Shown: positions 17,459 through 26,985, counted from the stretch's first letter. The stretch: 64,000 nt of DNA from an uncultured Myxococcales bacterium (GCA_903924465.1 CAIYBN010000033.1:1-64000); one strand, 5' to 3'. Program-made: numbers and translations. The notes: generated by a model not told the origin, from the sequence alone.

Positions 17459-19330
17459 GTGTTGAAAATCAGCAACTTGGTCGTGACTGCTGGCCTGCTG
17501 GCCGGCCTCTGCGTCGTCGGCTGTAGCAGCTCAGATAGCGGGTCTGCTGTCGCGACCGCCGGTCCCTCGTGCAAGCTGAGCAGCGACTGCCCAAATGGCA
17601 TGAATTGCGTGGCCGGAGCGTGTGTCGCGGCGTGCACGACATCCGCTGATTGCGGCGGCTTGGCCTGCGTCAAAGGCAAATGCCAAAGCGCGATCAGCCC
17701 GAGTTTTGACACCTCCGACGCTGGCGGAACCCTGACCGACGACGCCGGAAGTGATCCCGTCGAAGTGCAGATTGTCGACGACAGCGGCGTTGCCGGCGGC
17801 GGCACAGACAGCACGGGGCAGAATGGCGGCGACACGGGCTGCACCAATCCGGCCGGCTGCTGCAAGGCGGACGCCGAGTGCGACGACCAGAACATCTGCA
17901 CCGACGACTACTGCGCCAACGGCTTCTGCGTGCATCCCAAACAGGCGAATGGCACCTGCGGCTGCACCGGCACCAAGGACTGCGACGACGGCAACGACTG
18001 CACTTCGGACAAGTGCTTGTCCGGCGTCTGCAAGTACAGCTTGTACATCGACCCGAAGGGCAAGAACCCGGCGTGTTGCGCGGCCGACAGCGATTGCGCG
18101 GATCCAACCGGTGCGACCGCCGGCAGTTGCGCGCAAAACCGCTGCACGTGGCAGGCGATCGTCGCGTGCACGGACAACGCTGGCTGCGACGACGGCAAGG
18201 CATGCACCGGCGACACCTGCGCGGATGGCAAGTGCGTCCATGCCAAGATCGCCGAATGCTGCGAAGCGGACAGCGCCTGCAACGATGGCAACATCTGCAC
18301 GGTCGACGCGTGCGCGGCCAACGTCTGCACGCATACCAAGCCTGCGACGGCGTGCTGCACGGCCGACGCCGATTGCAATGACGGCGACGCGTGCACCATC
18401 GACGCCTGTGCATCGGGCGACTGCACGCACACGCCGGATCCCAGCTGCTGCAGTGCCGACAGCCAGTGCAATGACAACGACGTCTGCACGACGGACAGCT
18501 GCGCGAACAGCAAGTGCCAGCATGCGGCGGTCGCCAAGTGCTGCAAGTCCGCCGCCGATTGCAACGACAACGACGCGTGCACGACGGACACGTGTTCGGG
18601 CGTCTGCAACAACACGCCCATCGCGGGCTGCACCGCCAACATCTGCGGCGACGGGAACTGCGCCGGCAGCGAGACGTGCACGAGCTGCGCGGCGGATTGC
18701 GGCCTGTGTCCGCCCACTTGCGGCGACGGAACGTGCGCGGCGAGCGAAAGCTGCACGAACTGCGCGACGGACTGTGGACCCTGCCCGAGCGGCGGCACGT
18801 CCTGCGTCGGCCTGTGCGGCCAGGGCATCGCAACCGTGGGCACGTGTTCCTGCAAGACCAATTGCACCGCGCAAGGCAACTGCTGCAGCGACTACGCCAG
18901 CGCTTGCGGCGGCGGTGGCAGCAACTCGTGCGTCGGCAACTGCGGCAGCCCCGCGCCCGGCGGTTGCTACTGCGACAGCCTGTGCGACAGCAACCCCACC
19001 GGCTGCTGCAGCGATTACGCGAGCGCCTGTGGCAGCACCGGCGGGACCGGGTCGTGTGCGGGCAGTTGCGGTGGACCTTCCGCGACGGGCACCTGCTACT
19101 GCGACAGCGCCTGTGCTGGAATTGGCGATTGCTGCGGCGATTTCGCGAGCCTGTGCGGCGGCGGTGGCGGCCCTGCGGCCTGCCTGTCCTCGCAGGGTTC
19201 CCAATGCTCCACGTGCGGCGGTTCCGGCTCTGGCGGTTGCTCTTGCGATCCCGGCTCGCTGGCCTGCTTCCTCGACGTGGGCCTTCCCGGCTTGACCTGC
19301 TGCGACGGCGTCCTGATGTGCTGCCCCTAA
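17459..19330 (+). CDS. Cys-rich lipoprotein with EGF/Dictyostelium-type repeats and three somatomedin-B-like modules
   Basis: The 623-residue product starts with a lipoprotein signal (lipobox VVGC, Cys about residue 22). Residues 35-75 form a short Cys module, then an Asp/Gly-rich linker, then about eight units of the type C-x2-D-x2-C-x-DGNxCTxDxC-x3-xCxH. The last third changes: CGDGxCxxxExCxxCxxDCGxCP units are followed by three modules with the spacing of somatomedin B (SCVGLCGQ...CSCKTNC...NCCSDYASAC; SCVGNCGS...CYCDSLC...CCSDYASAC; SCAGSCGG...CYCDSAC...CCGDFASLC). The start is a GTG at 17459 behind GAGGAAG; a TTG directly follows it. Expected to be oxidised and surface-exposed. Its TAA opens element copy C. 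Confidence 0.85.
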   Translation: MLKISNLVVTAGLLAGLCVVGCSSSDSGSAVATAGPSCKLSSDCPNGMNCVAGACVAACTTSADCGGLACVKGKCQSAISPSFDTSDAGGTLTDDAGSDPVEVQIVDDSGVAGGGTDSTGQNGGDTGCTNPAGCCKADAECDDQNICTDDYCANGFCVHPKQANGTCGCTGTKDCDDGNDCTSDKCLSGVCKYSLYIDPKGKNPACCAADSDCADPTGATAGSCAQNRCTWQAIVACTDNAGCDDGKACTGDTCADGKCVHAKIAECCEADSACNDGNICTVDACAANVCTHTKPATACCTADADCNDGDACTIDACASGDCTHTPDPSCCSADSQCNDNDVCTTDSCANSKCQHAAVAKCCKSAADCNDNDACTTDTCSGVCNNTPIAGCTANICGDGNCAGSETCTSCAADCGLCPPTCGDGTCAASESCTNCATDCGPCPSGGTSCVGLCGQGIATVGTCSCKTNCTAQGNCCSDYASACGGGGSNSCVGNCGSPAPGGCYCDSLCDSNPTGCCSDYASACGSTGGTGSCAGSCGGPSATGTCYCDSACAGIGDCCGDFASLCGGGGGPAACLSSQGSQCSTCGGSGSGGCSCDPGSLACFLDVGLPGLTCCDGVLMCCP

Positions 19331-19380
19331 ACATGCCTGCCAAGATTGGAGATCAAATGCTGTTTTGCGGTAGGCATGTT
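19328..19380 (+). repeat. Partial copy C of the dispersed 3'-end element, with a 9-bp perfect stem
   Basis: It begins with the stop codon of the Cys-rich gene as TAAACATGCCTG, like copy A (TAAACATGCTG), and shares a GATCAAA/TATCAAA segment with it, but similarity fades after about 50 bases. AACATGCCT at 19330-19338 pairs exactly with AGGCATGTT at 19372-19380 across a 33-base interval. The paired arms sit at the same place as the imperfect arms of copies A and B. Confidence 0.55.
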
Positions 19381-19574
19381 GAGGCTGTTGGCTGGGTCGC
19401 CAAGCTCGCGTGCCTGCGGGCCGACTCGCGGCGACGCAAGATATTTGACTCCGAGTCCATGCAGGGATGTATCGTTCTGCAGCGACGCCACGGCCGGGGG
19501 CGTGCACCCGGTCCGAATCCTGTTATCCTGACAAAAAGGCGTCCAAACCACTTTTGGCGTCTGAGGAATGCATC

Positions 19575-19919
19575 ATGAGTCTTCTGGATCAAGTCAAGGA
19601 CGTCGCAGCGCGGCAAATCGGCAAAGTGCTGGCGAGCGACACGACGTTGAAGGTGCTGTCGAGTCCGCAAGTCAAGAACGCGATGGTCGCTGCGATCAAC
19701 CTGCGGGCTGAAGCGCGGGACGTGGTCGAGTTGGGCGCGAAGCAGGTCGCCAAGCAGTTGGATCTGGTGACGCGCGACGACGTCGCCAAGCTCAAGCGCT
19801 CGGTGCGCGACTTGCAGCACGAAGTCGAGGATCTGCGCGAGCAACTGTCGACGCAGCAGGAGCCGCCCGCGGCGGTGGCCGTGTCGGTGGTCAAGCCGGC
19901 CGCGCGCAAGAGGAAATGA
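19575..19919 (+). CDS. Small coiled-coil protein, phasin-like
   Basis: The 114-residue product (MSLLDQVKDVAARQIGKVL...) has an amphipathic N-terminal half and a heptad-patterned region (DVAKLKRSVRDLQHEVEDLREQL), then a Pro/Ala/Lys tail (KPAARKRK). The shape resembles phasin-type granule-associated or small structural proteins, but no family signature is certain. GAGG lies 9 bases before the ATG at 19575. It is 7 bp upstream of def and probably shares a transcript with def and fmt. Confidence 0.7.
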   Translation: MSLLDQVKDVAARQIGKVLASDTTLKVLSSPQVKNAMVAAINLRAEARDVVELGAKQVAKQLDLVTRDDVAKLKRSVRDLQHEVEDLREQLSTQQEPPAAVAVSVVKPAARKRK

Positions 19920-19926
19920 GGCAACC

Positions 19927-20514
19927 ATGGCCGTGCTTGATGTCGTGACTTTTCCTCATCCGGTCCTGAAGCAGAAGTGCTCGGAAGTGCTTCGGTTTGA
20001 CGCGGAGCTGCATGCGTTTCTGGACGACATGGCAGCGACCATGAACGAGGCCGATGGCATCGGTCTGGCCGCGAATCAGGTCGGCGTGACGCAGCGGATC
20101 TTCCTGATGGACGTGCCGACCAACCGCGGCTCGGGCGAAAAAGAGGTCAAGACGACCGGGCGCATTGAGGTCGTCAATCCGAAAATCGTGAGTATGCGCG
20201 GTGAGTTGAAGTACGAGGAAGGCTGTCTATCCTTCCCGGGCATGAGCGAATTCGTCATGCGCGCCGCCGAAGTCGATTTGGAATACCAGGATCGCACCGG
20301 CGCCGTGCAGAAAGTGGCGGCGAGAGGGTTGGTTGCGGTGTGCATCCAACATGAACTGGACCACTTGGACGGCATCACATTCGTCGACCGCTTGTCGCCT
20401 TTCAAACGCAAGATCGCGATGCGCGAGTATCTGCGCCAGAACCGCGAGCTGATCGACGATCAGGCCATGCGCGAGAAGCAAAAGGCGCGGCGCGCGCAAC
20501 AAAACGTCGGTTAG
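19927..20514 (+). CDS. def: Peptide deformylase
   Basis: Def removes the N-formyl group from nascent proteins. The 195-residue product carries the three hallmark motifs in order: GIGLAANQVG (about residue 45), EGCLSFPG (about 99) whose Cys is a metal ligand, and QHELDHLDG (about 141) with the catalytic Glu and two His ligands. A Lys/Arg-rich tail follows. The neighbouring fmt gene supplies the formylation step, the usual def-fmt pairing. GAGG lies before the ATG. Confidence 0.96.
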   Translation: MAVLDVVTFPHPVLKQKCSEVLRFDAELHAFLDDMAATMNEADGIGLAANQVGVTQRIFLMDVPTNRGSGEKEVKTTGRIEVVNPKIVSMRGELKYEEGCLSFPGMSEFVMRAAEVDLEYQDRTGAVQKVAARGLVAVCIQHELDHLDGITFVDRLSPFKRKIAMREYLRQNRELIDDQAMREKQKARRAQQNVG

Positions 20515-20520
20515 AAGCCT

Positions 20521-21468
20521 GTGCAGTTTCCCAAAGTTGCGTTCATTGGCTCGCCGCAATTTGCCGTTGCTTCGCTGGCGGCTCTGGTGGAAGCGGGCGT
20601 ACCGGTCGTCGCCGTCGTTTGTCAGCCCGACAAGCCGGCGGGGCGTGGCAATGAGCTGCGTGCCCCTGCGGTCAAAGCGTACGCGCTGGCGCACAACTTG
20701 CCGCTGCTGCAGCCGGTGAAAGTGCGCGATGGCGCGCTGGCGACGTGGCTGCGAGCGCAAGGTACGCAGCTGGTGGTGGTCGCCGCCTACGGGCGGATTC
20801 TGGGCGCGGACGTGCTGCACCTGACCTCGCTGGGCTGCGTGAACGTCCATGCGTCGCTGCTGCCACGCTGGCGTGGTGCCTCGCCGATCACGCGGGCGAT
20901 CGCGGCGGGCGATGCCGAAAGCGGCGTGTGCCTGATGCAGATGGACGAAGGTCTGGATACCGGGCCGGAACTGGCGCGCGTCACCGTGCCGATCGCCGAC
21001 ACGGATACGACGGCGACGCTCGAGACCAAGCTGGCGGCCGCGGGTGCGCAACTGCTGCTCAGGAGCCTGCCCGACCTCGTCGCTGGACGGCTGACGCCGT
21101 TGCCGCAGCCGATGCAGGGCCTGACGTTTGCGCCGCCGCTGCAGAAGCAGGAAGGTCGTATCGACTGGCATCAGCCGGCGCGGCAGATTCACGCGCTCAT
21201 CCGCGCCATGCAGCCGTGGCCGTGCGCGACGACGGCGCCGCCGGATGCCCATGGTGAAGTCTGGAAAGTGTTCGACGACGGTCTGGCGCTTGGCCGGCAT
21301 GTCGGCGATGTGGGCACGATCGTGGCGTTGGACAACGACGCGGTTTGGGTCGCGACCGGGCAGGGCAGCCTGCGTGTGGCGAGTCTCCAGCGCCCCGGCA
21401 AGCGGGCGATGCCGGCGACCGAAGTGCTGCGCGGCATGCGGTGGCCGGTCGGGTCGAGACTGGGCTGA
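20521..21468 (+). CDS. fmt: Methionyl-tRNA formyltransferase
   Basis: Fmt transfers the formyl group of 10-formyl-tetrahydrofolate to initiator Met-tRNA. The 315-residue product contains the N-terminal fold start (VAFIGSPQFAVASL), the catalytic region VNVHASLLPRWRGASPI with Asn, His and Ser, the DxGLDTGPxL loop, and the C-terminal tRNA-binding domain starting near RIDWHQPARQIHALIRAM. The start is a GTG at 20521, 6 bp after the def stop. Confidence 0.95.
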   Translation: MQFPKVAFIGSPQFAVASLAALVEAGVPVVAVVCQPDKPAGRGNELRAPAVKAYALAHNLPLLQPVKVRDGALATWLRAQGTQLVVVAAYGRILGADVLHLTSLGCVNVHASLLPRWRGASPITRAIAAGDAESGVCLMQMDEGLDTGPELARVTVPIADTDTTATLETKLAAAGAQLLLRSLPDLVAGRLTPLPQPMQGLTFAPPLQKQEGRIDWHQPARQIHALIRAMQPWPCATTAPPDAHGEVWKVFDDGLALGRHVGDVGTIVALDNDAVWVATGQGSLRVASLQRPGKRAMPATEVLRGMRWPVGSRLG

Positions 21469-21513
21469 ACGGAAGAATTGGCACACACCTCGCGAATCCT
21501 GTACACCATAGCC

Positions 21514-22995
21514 ATGCGCCAAGCCCGCCATCCGCGCCTGCTCTCTGTCGTTGTCCTGGCGCTGACGTTCGTCGCGCTGCCGGTGCACGCGCGCCCGGGC
21601 TATGTGCACTTGCCTCCCGCGCACGCGGGCGATCTGCAACCAGAAGCGTTCCAACAGCGCCCGGAACTGCAACTGCTGCCAATGGATCCGGCGACGCGCT
21701 GGCTGCAAAGACGCCTGCCATGGCCGGGTATTTTCGAGCCGATTCATCCGACCGATCTGCAGACCGTGCATCTGGGCGGCACGACTGCGCAGTCCTTGGA
21801 CCTCGTGCTGGTGGCCGATGGCTTTACCGAGGGCGAGCGCGACGCGTTCTTTGCCGCGGCGGCGGCGACATCGGATGCATTCTTGCAGTGGTCGCCCTAT
21901 TCGGAATATGCCAGTCTATTCAACGTGTACGCGTTGTTCTTTGCGTCGCCCCAGTCGGGGGCCAGCCATCCGTCGCAGGGCGTCTATGTCGACAACGCAT
22001 TTGGCACGACGTTCGACTATGGCGGCGTGGAGCGCCTGGCGGTGGCCGACGACGGCAAGGTACTGGACGCCGTAGGGCAAGCCTTTCCGGCATTTGACAT
22101 CGCGGTGGTGGTCGTCAATGACCCTGCCTATGGCGGTTCAGGCGGCGCTGTGCCGGTCGTCTCGCGCGCGCCGGAGGCCATCGCCATTTTGCGCCACGAG
22201 TTGGGCCACACGCTGGCGCATCTGGCGGACGAATATGCCGCACCGTATCCGGGCTACCCGGCCGGCGACAGCGAGCCAAACGTGGCGTCGCTCGCGCACC
22301 TCGACCCGTTGAAATGGCAGGCTTGGGTCAAGCCAGAGACGCCGGTTCCGACGCAAGAAGCGTCGTCGACGAGCTTGTACACACCGGTCGGCGCCTATGA
22401 GGGTGCGCGCTACGTGTCCGTCGGCGTGTTCCGCCCGGCGCCGAACTGCCTGATGCGCTCGCTGGACATGGCGTTTTGCCCGGTGTGTCAGGAGGCGCTG
22501 ATCATCGCCATGCACAAAAGCACCTCCATGTTGCGATCGCGCCTGCCTGGGCCCGCTGCGCTGGTCACGTGCACGCTGGGACAATGTCCGACATTCACGG
22601 TCGAGACCGCGCCGATCGCCACCCTGCAACTGCACTGGCTGCGCGACGGTCAAGAGGTGGCGCAAGGCGATAGCTGGACGCCCGGGCCAAACGACGTGGG
22701 CGACCACACGCTAACGCTGCAAGTGCGCGACGCGACGCCGGCAGTCCTGAACGACCCGGATCAGGCGCTGCTGGAAGAGGCGGTCTGGAACCTGCACGTG
22801 GACGCGACGGAACCAGCCCCGGATCCGTCCGTGCGTGCCGAAGATTGCGGGGGGTGTGGCGGAGACGTCGTCGCAAATCCCGCACCGGCGCAGACCTCGG
22901 CAGCGAGTGGCTGCCAGTCGGGCCCGACAGCGGCGCCCGCTTGGCCCGTGGGACTGGTTCTGGCAGCCTGGGCAGCGAGGAGAAAGCGGGCATGA
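21514..22995 (+). CDS. Secreted M64-type metallopeptidase with MYXO-CTERM-like tail
   Basis: After a signal peptide (LSVVVLALTFVALPVHA) the roughly 493-residue product has the M64 (IgA peptidase) pattern: LDLVLVADGFTEGERDAFF, NVYALFFASPQSGASHP, the zinc motif HELGHTLAHLADEY and the conserved CLMR...FCPVCQEAL segment. A short Ig-like domain follows, then a Cys-rich linker (EDCGGCGGD) and a C-terminal SGCQSGP-hydrophobic helix-ARRKRA, resembling MYXO-CTERM. The peptidase is therefore likely sorted to the cell surface. The ATG at 21514 fits the signal peptide; a TTG at 21478 is an in-frame alternative. The stop overlaps the proC start (ATGA). Confidence 0.85.
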   Translation: MRQARHPRLLSVVVLALTFVALPVHARPGYVHLPPAHAGDLQPEAFQQRPELQLLPMDPATRWLQRRLPWPGIFEPIHPTDLQTVHLGGTTAQSLDLVLVADGFTEGERDAFFAAAAATSDAFLQWSPYSEYASLFNVYALFFASPQSGASHPSQGVYVDNAFGTTFDYGGVERLAVADDGKVLDAVGQAFPAFDIAVVVVNDPAYGGSGGAVPVVSRAPEAIAILRHELGHTLAHLADEYAAPYPGYPAGDSEPNVASLAHLDPLKWQAWVKPETPVPTQEASSTSLYTPVGAYEGARYVSVGVFRPAPNCLMRSLDMAFCPVCQEALIIAMHKSTSMLRSRLPGPAALVTCTLGQCPTFTVETAPIATLQLHWLRDGQEVAQGDSWTPGPNDVGDHTLTLQVRDATPAVLNDPDQALLEEAVWNLHVDATEPAPDPSVRAEDCGGCGGDVVANPAPAQTSAASGCQSGPTAAPAWPVGLVLAAWAARRKRA

Positions 22996-23801
22996 AACGG
23001 CGAAAAGCGAAACTGGGCATCCTGGGCTGCGGCAAGATGGCGAGCGCAATGCTCGCGCGGTGGCTGGAAACGGCGGCGCTCCTGCCGGGAGAGGTCGTGG
23101 CCTGCACGGGCACGGAGTCGTCCGCCGCCCACGTTGCCCGGACCTTTGGCATCGCGTGCGGCACGGATGCTCAAGCGGTGATCGACGACGCGGACATCGT
23201 GCTGTTGGCAGTGAAGCCGCAGATGCGCGTGGGCGTGCTGGCGCAGTTGCACCCGCACCCGGATCAGTGCTGGCTGTCGGTGCTTGCCGGCGTGCCGACC
23301 CAGGCGTTGGAGGCGATGCTTCCCGGTGCGCACGTGCTGCGGCTGATGCCGAATACGCCGGTGCGGCTGGGGCGCGGTCTGGTGGCGCTGACGCCGGGGG
23401 AGTCGGCGACACCTGCGGACATGGCTGCCGTGCGGACGTTGCTCGCGCCGCTGGGTACGGTCGTGGACATCGCGGAGTCGCAGGTGGACGCGTTCACTGC
23501 AGTGGCGGGCTCCGGGCCTGCCTACGTGTTTCTGTTCATCGAAGCGCTGACCCATGCCGGTATGGCAGCGGGCCTCGACCCACCGACGGCGGCGTTGCTG
23601 GCGCAGGAAACGCTGCTGGGTTCGGCTTTTCTTGCCCAGCAATCCGGGCGGCCTCCGTCGGAGCTGCGCGCAGAAGTGACCTCGAAGGGTGGCATGACTC
23701 AAGCGGCCTTGACCGTTTTCGCCGAGCGCGCGTGGGCCGAGACGGTCACCGACGCGGTCCAAGCAGCAGTCGCACGGGCTGCGGAACTGGCACGTGGCTG
23801 A
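22992..23801 (+). CDS. proC: Pyrroline-5-carboxylate reductase
   Basis: ProC reduces pyrroline-5-carboxylate to proline with NAD(P)H. The 269-residue product shows the dinucleotide loop LGILGCGKMASAML, the LLAVKPQ segment, LMPNTPVRLGRG, and the family-defining C-terminal domain VDAFTAVAGSGPAYVFLFIEAL...TSKGGMTQAAL. The ATG overlaps the TGA of the peptidase gene by the ATGA arrangement, so the two are translationally coupled although unrelated in function. Confidence 0.95.
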   Translation: MKRRKAKLGILGCGKMASAMLARWLETAALLPGEVVACTGTESSAAHVARTFGIACGTDAQAVIDDADIVLLAVKPQMRVGVLAQLHPHPDQCWLSVLAGVPTQALEAMLPGAHVLRLMPNTPVRLGRGLVALTPGESATPADMAAVRTLLAPLGTVVDIAESQVDAFTAVAGSGPAYVFLFIEALTHAGMAAGLDPPTAALLAQETLLGSAFLAQQSGRPPSELRAEVTSKGGMTQAALTVFAERAWAETVTDAVQAAVARAAELARG

Positions 23802-23823
23802 GCCCGGACGCTACCGGCGCGCC

Positions 23824-25023
23824 ATGCCGCTGCGTTTGCTGCTGCTCGTCGCGGGGCTGCTCGCGGGTTGCTCTGCGGCGCAGCAGGTTGTCGATGGGCG
23901 GACGGGCTGGGCCGAGGTCTACGCGACGGACGCGCCAGACGGCTCCGCTGCGCTGGGGCCGCGTGCGATGGAGCTGGAAGTCCTGCTGCGTCAGGCATGC
24001 CAAGGCAGTGTTCAACCCGACGCCCGCCTCGCGCAGATTGCCGATTGGCTGGCAGAACGCAACGCTGCGGGTGATGCGCCGCAAATGCCCCGGCGCATCG
24101 CGATGACCACGCGGGTGGGCGTGCCGTTTCCGACGCCCGCCATCATCGAACTGCGCTACTCGCCGGGCATCGAGTCGGACCGTCTGCGCGACGCGATCGT
24201 GCGTCAGGTGACCGAGTTGGGCGGCACCGCGCTGCTGGCGCGCTATGGCGTGGCGGTTCGCACGACGCCGGATATGCAGTTTGCCGTCGCCGTCCTGACC
24301 GCGGCAGACGTGGCGTTCGATCCGGTGCCGCGGCATGTGCAGGCGGGTGATTCCCTGACCCTACGCGGTGCGTTGGCTGATCGCTTGCACCATCCGCGTG
24401 CCGCGGTGACGACGCCAGATGGCCACACGCAGAATCAGGATGGCCAAGGCAGCCGCTTTGACTTCGCGGTGAAACTGCCGGTGTCTGGCACCTACGCGAT
24501 CGAGCTCATCGGCGACGGCGCGCTGGGCCCGAGCGTGGTGGCCAACTTTCCGGTCTACGTCGACGTGCCAGAACCCGCGTTGCCACAGGAGCAGGCCGTG
24601 GACCAGGTGACGTCGCCGGCGGCGATGGAGGCGGAATTGCTCGCGCTCATCAACGCCGACCGCGCCAAGGCGGGTGTGCGGCCGCTCGTGCCCTGGCCGG
24701 CGCTCGCCACGGTCGCGCGGGCCCACAGTCAGGACATGGTCGACCACAAGTTCGTCGCCCACGTGTCGCCAACGCTGGGCACGACCGAGGACCGGCTCAA
24801 GCGCGGCGGCATCGCGTGGCAGCAATTTGGCGAGAACATCGGCATGGCGAGCACCGCCATCGAGGTCCACGAAGGCCTGATGGCCAGCCCGGGGCACCGC
24901 CAGTCCATCGTCAACCCGGCGTACACGCACGTGGGGATTGGCGTCGCGCTGCAATTGCAGGACAAGTCGTATGTGCCGGTGGTGACGGAGGAGTTTGTTG
25001 CGGTGGCGCCGGTTGGGCGGTGA
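23824..25023 (+). CDS. CAP/SCP-domain lipoprotein
   Basis: The roughly 399-residue product has a lipobox (LLAGC) near residue 17 and an unassigned N-terminal half. A short strand-rich region (residues 180-260) follows, then a C-terminal CAP (SCP/PR-1) domain with LLALINADRAKAGVRPL, ARAHSQDMVDHKFVAHVSP, FGENIG and SPGHRQSIVNPAYTHVGIGVA. Bacterial CAP proteins are extracellular; their activity is usually unknown. The ATG at 23824 is chosen because it places the signal peptide correctly; a GTG at 23794 overlapping proC is an alternative. Confidence 0.82.
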   Translation: MPLRLLLLVAGLLAGCSAAQQVVDGRTGWAEVYATDAPDGSAALGPRAMELEVLLRQACQGSVQPDARLAQIADWLAERNAAGDAPQMPRRIAMTTRVGVPFPTPAIIELRYSPGIESDRLRDAIVRQVTELGGTALLARYGVAVRTTPDMQFAVAVLTAADVAFDPVPRHVQAGDSLTLRGALADRLHHPRAAVTTPDGHTQNQDGQGSRFDFAVKLPVSGTYAIELIGDGALGPSVVANFPVYVDVPEPALPQEQAVDQVTSPAAMEAELLALINADRAKAGVRPLVPWPALATVARAHSQDMVDHKFVAHVSPTLGTTEDRLKRGGIAWQQFGENIGMASTAIEVHEGLMASPGHRQSIVNPAYTHVGIGVALQLQDKSYVPVVTEEFVAVAPVGR

Positions 25024-25044
25024 GACGCGACCAAGCGGTCCGCA

Positions 25045-26985
25045 TTACGTCGCCCGCGTCCGACTCACCGTCCCTTCCAGATGCCCCGCCCACGTCCACG
25101 AAAACCGCTCCGCCGTCTGGCCGTCCACCCGCACCGCCACGTCATACCAGCGATCCTGCAGCGCCACCGCGAAGGTCTGCGTCGCCGAGGCCGGCAGGGT
25201 CTGCGTCGCCGTCTTGCCGGACACGGCGTCCACGACTTGTACGGTCAGCGGCGCGGCTGTCGGATTCGCCACGGCAATTTGTGCCGTCTCAGCCAGCGGA
25301 TCCAGCGCCAAAGTTGGCCGCGGATCGCCACCGGAAGTGAGCGCATTGCCAACAAAGCGCCGGAAGAAGCTGTTCACGCCATGCACTTCGATGGCAAAAG
25401 CACCATCGGCGCCGGGCGCATAGCTCTCTTTGGCGGTGCCACCTGGCGCAACCGTCACGAACCGCGGCAGGTCATCGACGCCGGCCAGACCATGGATATC
25501 GACGGGAAAAGCGGCGGTGCCGGCATTGGCCAGTGCCAGGGTCACGTTGCCGTTGCCATCGACTGTGCATTCCGCATCCGGCAGATACGGCAAGGGCCGC
25601 AGCGGCCGCGAACCCGATTCCACCGCTGGCAAGCCCGTTTCCGCACCCGGTGCCGCGGCCGGCAACGTGGCGCAGGCAGCATCGGCGGCGGTGGCCAGCG
25701 GTGCGGTCGCAGGCAGGCCCGCCGGGAACGCGCCGAGGCTCGCATCCAGATCCAACGTGGCCAGCATGTCGCCGCAAACGGCACGTCGCCACGCGCTGAT
25801 GTTGGGCTCCTGCACGCCGGTGACTTTCTCCAGGAAGCGGAGAATCGACGTGTGGTCAAAGACTTCGCTGCAGACGGCGCCACCGGTGCTGAACGGTGAA
25901 ATGACGATCGTCGGCACGCGAATTCCCAGGCCCACGGGCATGTTCAGGCTGTATTCATCGGGCGTGTCGGGCGGCGCGGTGGGCGACGGCACGTGGTCGA
26001 AGAAGCCGCCATTTTCGTCCATCGTGTAGATGAACACCGTTTTCTCCCAAACCGCCGGATTCTTGGCCAACGCGTCCAGGTACACGCTCGTCAAGTCCGC
26101 ACCTTTGTTCGGCGCCGACTTCGCGTGCTCGGACAAGTCGGCCGGCGCGATGAGCCAGGACACCGTCGGCAGCGTGTCGTTGGCGACGTCGTCCAAAAAG
26201 GCCTGGCGCGTCCGGCGCTTCATGCCATTTTCATACAGCGGCGAACCGACCGGCGCGTCCTGATACTGCGCAAACCAGGCCAGGGCGTTATCGTCAAAGT
26301 TGTCCTGTTCCTGATACACGCGCCAGGAAACGCCCGCGGCTTGCAGGCGTTCCGGGTACGTCGTCCACGTGTACCGCGCCTTGTCGTCATTGGTCATCAC
26401 CGGGCCTTCAAACTTGCCCGCGGCGTCGGACGTGCCGGTCCACAGGTAGAGCCGGTTGGGATTCGTCGACGTGTTGACCGAACAAAACGAGTGGTCGCAC
26501 AGGGTGAAAGCGTCGGCCAGCGCATGGTGGAACGGGATGTCCTGGCGGTTGTAATACCCCAGCGCGTTCAGACCCTTGGCGTTGATCCAGTCGTCCATGC
26601 GGCCGTCGTCGCGCGCCGTCAGGCCGGTAAACCAGTCGTGGTTGACGTCTGCCACGCACTGTCCACTGGTCGTCGTGGAATTCAGGCGAAAGGGCCAAAC
26701 AGGACCCGCCTTGCCCGGCTGGGCAAAGACGTTGCCACCGGCCGCGAGCGACAGCGGATGGCGATCTGCGAAGCCGCGCACTCCGGACAGCGTGCCGAAG
26801 TACTGGTCAAAGGAGCGGTTCTCCTGCATGAAGATAACGACATGCGCCACTTGCGACAAATCGCCCCGTCGCGCCGTTTTCTGCGCCTGGCACGCCAGCG
26901 AGGGCGGCAATGCAGCCAGCGCGGCCAGACCCGCACCACGCAGCGCGGACTGCTGAAGAAACCACCGGCGCGTTCTCTCCGTCAT
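25045..26985 (-). CDS. Phosphocholine-type phospholipase C
   Basis: A 646-residue enzyme with a twin-arginine-like leader (RRWFLQQSALRGAGLAALAALPP), the metal-site segment FMQENRSFDQYFGTLSGVRGFAD, LYLWTGTSD, the TMDENGGFFDHV region and ISPFSTGGAVCSEVFDHTSILRFLE, all typical of the PlcH/PlcN/acid phosphatase superfamily. Two Ig-like repeats of the DUF756 kind fill the last 180 residues. These enzymes cleave phosphatidylcholine and sphingomyelin outside the cytoplasm. GGAGG precedes the ATG. It is the last gene of a leftward set with an enoyl-CoA hydratase (18 bp gap) and a GH5 enzyme, suggesting use of eukaryotic-type lipids. Confidence 0.88.
   Translation of the reverse strand: MTERTRRWFLQQSALRGAGLAALAALPPSLACQAQKTARRGDLSQVAHVVIFMQENRSFDQYFGTLSGVRGFADRHPLSLAAGGNVFAQPGKAGPVWPFRLNSTTTSGQCVADVNHDWFTGLTARDDGRMDDWINAKGLNALGYYNRQDIPFHHALADAFTLCDHSFCSVNTSTNPNRLYLWTGTSDAAGKFEGPVMTNDDKARYTWTTYPERLQAAGVSWRVYQEQDNFDDNALAWFAQYQDAPVGSPLYENGMKRRTRQAFLDDVANDTLPTVSWLIAPADLSEHAKSAPNKGADLTSVYLDALAKNPAVWEKTVFIYTMDENGGFFDHVPSPTAPPDTPDEYSLNMPVGLGIRVPTIVISPFSTGGAVCSEVFDHTSILRFLEKVTGVQEPNISAWRRAVCGDMLATLDLDASLGAFPAGLPATAPLATAADAACATLPAAAPGAETGLPAVESGSRPLRPLPYLPDAECTVDGNGNVTLALANAGTAAFPVDIHGLAGVDDLPRFVTVAPGGTAKESYAPGADGAFAIEVHGVNSFFRRFVGNALTSGGDPRPTLALDPLAETAQIAVANPTAAPLTVQVVDAVSGKTATQTLPASATQTFAVALQDRWYDVAVRVDGQTAERFSWTWAGHLEGTVSRTRAT

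Noticed and set aside
17531-19507. 658-codon antisense frame opposite the somatomedin-B-like lipoprotein
   Set aside because: Shadow of the Cys-rich repeats on the other strand.
19500-19530. tRNA-like GGTCCGAATCC sequence
   Set aside because: It resembles a T-loop but no acceptor, D or anticodon stems can be formed around it.
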